Shown: piece by piece, positions 60,838 to 64,000 of the stretch
Layout of the letters: each line of letters opens with the position of its first letter
Position numbering within the stretch: the stretch's first letter is position 1
Origin: Muraenolepis orangiensis
Taxonomy: Eukaryota; Chordata; Actinopteri; Gadiformes; Muraenolepididae
NCBI GenBank assembly: GCA_027704905.1
Contig: CM051004.1
Coordinates: 12,440,948-12,504,947 of the forward strand
DNA length: 64,000 nt
Reading direction: 5' to 3'
Position numbers and translations under genes: made by a program
The notes under the pieces: model-generated
Databases searched by the model: none
Told to the model about the DNA's origin: nothing
The model's input: the letters and a program-made list of their open reading frames with translations, nothing else

Positions 60838-61646
60838 TAAACTTGACTTGACTTGACTTCAACGTCAAGAAGACCAAGGAGCTGATCGTGGACTTCAGGA
60901 AGCAGAGGGGAGAGCACAGCCCTATCTCCATCGACGGTGTTGCAGTAGAGAGGGTCAGCAGCTTCAAGTTCCTGGGCGTGCACATCTCCGAGGACCTCAC
61001 ATGGTCCACGCACACCACACACGTGGTGAAAAGGGCCCAACAACGCCTGTATTTCCTCAGGCGTCTGAAGAAATTCAGCATGGGCCCCCGCATCCTGAGA
61101 ACATTCTGTACTGGCACCATGGAGAGTGTTCTTACAGGGTGTATCACCGCCTGGTACGGGAACTGCACCGCACTGGAGCGCAGAGCGCTTCAAAGGGTGG
61201 TGCGGACGGCCCAGTATATCGTTGGAGGTGAGCTCCCCTCCCTCCTGGATATATACAACCAGCGGTGCGTGGCCAAGGCCAAACAAATCATAACAGACAT
61301 TGCCCACCCCAGCTACCAACTGTACTCACTGTTACCGTCAGGCAGGCGATACCGCAGTATCAAGTGCCGTACAAATAGGCTTAGAGATAGCTTACAGTCA
61401 GGCCAGCAGGCTGCTGAACAAGGGCGTATATTTTATTACATTGATTTATATATACATATTGCTCTTTTTCTGTGCCGATATATTGCATTTTATAAATTGC
61501 ATTTTTATTTTTTAACTTTATTCTATTCTATTTTTTTTTTATCTATTTTAATCTTATTTTTATAACTGCTGTCTGTCGTCGGGTATTGCACATAAGATGT
61601 TCACACCACTGCTTTATACTTGTGAAGTGACAATAAACTTGACTTG
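60838..61646 (+). mobile_element. Rex1/Babar LINE, 3' part, second copy
   Basis: Starts within NVKKTKELIVDFRK after a leading ACTTG repeat and reads without interruption to RQRYRS-like RRYRSIKCRTNRL (about 180 residues), then a 3' UTR ending AATAAACTTGACTTGACTTG. Nearly identical to the copy in Gypsy over more than 500 bp, with intact frame where that copy is shifted. It lacks the catalytic part, so it cannot move itself. Confidence 0.88.
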
Positions 61647-62165
61647 ACTTGCAATTATGTAAATTGTGGGTTTTTTTCTTGTAATATAGTAATTTAGACA
61701 TGAATGACATTTCACTGTACATTGTACGCTGTGCCTTAAACACGTGACAAGTCAACTAAATCTAAATCTGAACGTGAAATAAAGGCACGCGATGACTCAA
61801 GTTCCAGAAGACGTTGCGTCATACTGGGCTCCAGCGGAACCGGTCTGGGTCACGTGGGCTTACACGCCCCTCTGAAAGCACCAATAGGCGGCGTCCTCTA
61901 TACGCCGTGGTTAGTCTACAGGTCTGACGTCATTTGTCAGTCTTTATTTCCCTATGGTGTTTACGTGTGTACCGCCCCCCCCCCCCCGGGACGTTATGAT
62001 AAGTGATTGGTTGTCCGCGGAGCGAGGTACCGCCCGCCTCTGTATGTCCGGACATCACCCTTTACATTCACCTCAGTTCCTGTAAAAACGCGTTATCCCT
62101 GCGGTCCGGTACTAGGTCTCATCTGCTCCGGTGTGTGATTGTCTGTCCGTCCGTCCGTCGGTAAC
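61647..62165 (+). promoter_or_regulatory. cth: cth promoter region
   Basis: TTGCGTCA at 61814-61821 (inverse TGACGCAA) matches a C/EBP-ATF composite element, and TGACGTCA at 61925-61932 is a full CRE. Mammalian CTH is an ATF4 target, so these are plausible amino-acid-stress sites; activity here is inference. A poly-C run lies at 61976-61987. Confidence 0.45.
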
Positions 62166-62399
62166 ATGGCTTCCGAAAGAGAGCAGAAAGAGCAGAGCGA
62201 ACAAAACCACAACCGCGATGATGAGGATCTCCTCCACGCCGGCTTCAGAGCACCGTTCAAGTCCTTCGCCACCGAGGCCATCCACGTGGGCCAGGAGCCG
62301 GAGCAGTGGAAGTCCATGGCGGTGGTGCCCCCCATCTCTCTGTCCACCACCTTCAAGCAGTACGGACCCGGGGAACACGCTGTGAGTGACGGGGCTCTG

Positions 62400-62435
<36 letters not shown>

Positions 62436-64000
62436 GTGTGTGTGTTGCAAAGGCCAGCTACAAAGATGTGCTGACTATTGTAAAACAATTATATACATAT
62501 ATATATATATATATATACATAAAAATTACAAGAATAACAAAAATGATGTTCACAAAAATTATTATTATTATTATTACACTATTATTACTTTACACTTGAT
62601 ATTAATTATACCGTTTGTACTTTTATAGTTGTACTGCAATCGACATCTTTGGAGCTGGCAACAACATTTGACTGTACATTGTATGTGTACAGATCTGAAT
62701 CATATTTAGAATACATAATCAAAATAAACCTTTAGTGTCATTGTACAAGTAAAACGATATTGTGTAGCAATCCCCACAGTCTCTTTTAATACGCAACAAC
62801 TTTTAAAAAAATTATTAAAAAACGAAACGGGTAAAAATATGGACATAGAATTGTATATATATATTGCGGTTGCCCTATGTAGTCCTAAGTAGTGCAAATG
62901 ATAAGTGTATATACACATACAAAGGTGCAGTGTGATGTAAACATGTGAAGTATTGTAGTAGTGACGCAATTCAGTATTACAGTAGTGACGCAATTCAGTG
63001 TTACAGTTCCCGTATGGCACTGGGGCAGAACGTCTGGTGGCTAGTGTGTTGTAAGGCAGGGTGATGCAACCACACACTGTACATCTATCTGTCTGTACAC
63101 ACCTGAGCAAAGGGTTATTTTTCACACTCCAGTAAAGACATGGGCGACTAAATCCATCCAAGGCTGGTTATTTTCAGTCAAATGGTGTTGAATGAATATG
63201 AATGTATTTATTTTCTCTCAAAGGGGTTTGAATACAGCCGGAGTGGGAATCCCACAAGAAACTGTCTTGAGAAGGCCGTGGCAGCAATGGATGGAGCAAA
63301 ATACTGTACGTTCTTAACTTTTGTGAATCAAAAAACTTGGTTTTGATGACAAAATAACAGTAAGTAATAGCCAATGCATGATACCCATAGGTCTTTCCCT
63401 GGCCTCTGGACTGGCTGCTACCATGACCATCACTCACATGTTGAAGACCGGGGATGGTATAGTCTGCATGGATGATGTGTATGGAGGTAAGGTCATATTT
63501 AGTCATAGATCACCATGTGTTGAATGACTAAAGTGAATACAATGGATGCCTTTTTCGTCAGGGACCAACCGCTACTTCCAGAGGATCGCTACAGAACTCG
63601 GTTTGAAAGTTGGTTTTGCTGATTGTACAAAACCTGCCAAGCTGAAGGCAGCTCTTAAGCCCAATACGAAGGTTAGTGAGGGGAAGGCTGGTTAATGAAA
63701 CAAAATGTTTTGTATTCATTTACTTAACCGAGGCCATGGGTTGTTAGGAGTTAATATTTACTTGGCAGCAAAAAAAGCCCAACAGGGGCGCGACTGAATC
63801 ATCAAAATATGACTTGAAGTGTCATGGTATTTACTTAATTGCGGTTGGAACAATTCACAAAGAGATTAACTTGTAGAGACGTGTGTGTGTGTGTGTGTGT
63901 GTGTGTCATTTCTACTGGCTTTGCAATATGACAAGTAGATTTACCTTCTCTTGACTATATACCCAGAGGAAGTAGACACACATGCGTCTCGTTGCAGCTT
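62166..64000 (+). CDS. cth: Cystathionine gamma-lyase, 5' part
   Basis: Coding exons 62166-62381, 63224-63305, 63391-63486, 63562-63671, and the first codon (CTT, Leu) of exon 5 at 63998-64000 after acceptor GTTGCAG. Phases agree. The PLP enzyme cleaves cystathionine to cysteine, 2-oxobutyrate and ammonia in the cytosol (transsulfuration), and also makes H2S. Seen: a fish-specific Glu/Gln-rich N terminus; FATEAIHVGQEPEQW; VVPPISLSTTFKQYGPGEH; GFEYSRSGNPTRNCLEKAVA with the conserved YSR cofactor-phosphate contact; SLASGLAATMTITH; CMDDVYGGTNRYFQR with the active-site Tyr. The PLP-binding Lys lies beyond the window. Start chosen as the first ATG, 60 bp downstream of TATC-rich 5' leader; no frame damage. 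Confidence 0.95.
62402..62445. repeat. GT repeat just inside cth intron 1
   Basis: GT run with one CG interruption, 20 bp downstream of the exon 1 donor. Confidence 0.95.
62718..63110. repeat. Dispersed fish repeat in cth intron 1
   Basis: Shares TATACAAAGGTGCAGTGT-like and GTAGTGCAAAT segments with 21255-21420, begins near AATAAACCTTTAGTGTCATT. A 26-bp piece (AGTAGTGACGCAATTCAGT) is directly repeated at 62958 and 62981. Family not named. Confidence 0.5.

Noticed and set aside
60798..61319. 173-codon open frame on the minus strand
   Set aside because: Antisense shadow of the Rex1 ORF; the same shadow appears over the other Rex1 copy at 53758-54398.

Overview
This is vertebrate nuclear DNA, almost certainly from a ray-finned (teleost) fish. 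Genes are split by GT-AG introns, the protein-coding exons match vertebrate families, and the intergenic DNA carries typical fish repeats (L2 and Rex1 LINEs, hAT and Harbinger elements, a Ty3/Gypsy element). Very long dinucleotide repeats (CA, GT or CT tracts of 130-215 bp) and poly-C/poly-G runs are unusually dense. That would fit a cod-like fish, but the species is only an inference.

Four protein-coding genes were assembled exon by exon, checking reading phase across every junction. (1) xxylt1, minus strand, 15097 down to 6502: exons 1-3; the last exon lies beyond the left edge. (2) srsf11, plus strand, 16172-23261: complete, 13 coding exons, about 507 residues. (3) ankrd13c, minus strand, 47867 down to 26104: complete, 13 coding exons, about 531 residues. 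(4) cth, plus strand, from 62166 past the right edge: four exons and the first codon of a fifth. xxylt1 and srsf11 are head to head over about 1.1 kb; srsf11 and ankrd13c are tail to tail; ankrd13c and cth are head to head but separated by 14 kb of mobile elements. To my knowledge the srsf11-ankrd13c-cth order and orientation is also that of human chromosome 1p31; xxylt1 is elsewhere in human. The genes do not form a pathway: a Notch-glycan xylosyltransferase, a splicing factor, an ER receptor chaperone and a sulfur-metabolism enzyme.

The 48.3-62.1 kb block is a mobile-element island: a 5'-truncated L2 LINE (48.9-50.2 kb), a short hAT element (50.3-51.3 kb), a deleted Gypsy element interrupted by a Rex1 LINE (52.9-55.8 kb), a three-layer nest of hAT elements (57.3-60.5 kb), and a second Rex1 copy (60.8-61.6 kb). 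Exact 8-bp target-site duplications were read at every hAT layer and at the Rex1 insertion in Gypsy.

Most notable observations: the hAT-in-hAT-in-hAT nest, with a sibling that keeps an empty site for the innermost layer; two separate minisatellites built from a gene's own 5' splice site (srsf11 exon 8 and ankrd13c exon 7); an srsf11 intron that is a multiple of three and open in frame; a 36-bp/108-bp higher-order satellite present at two loci with related flanks; and a one-base frameshift in xxylt1 exon 3. I found no RNA gene, no CRISPR array and no clear candidate for a wholly new multigene system.
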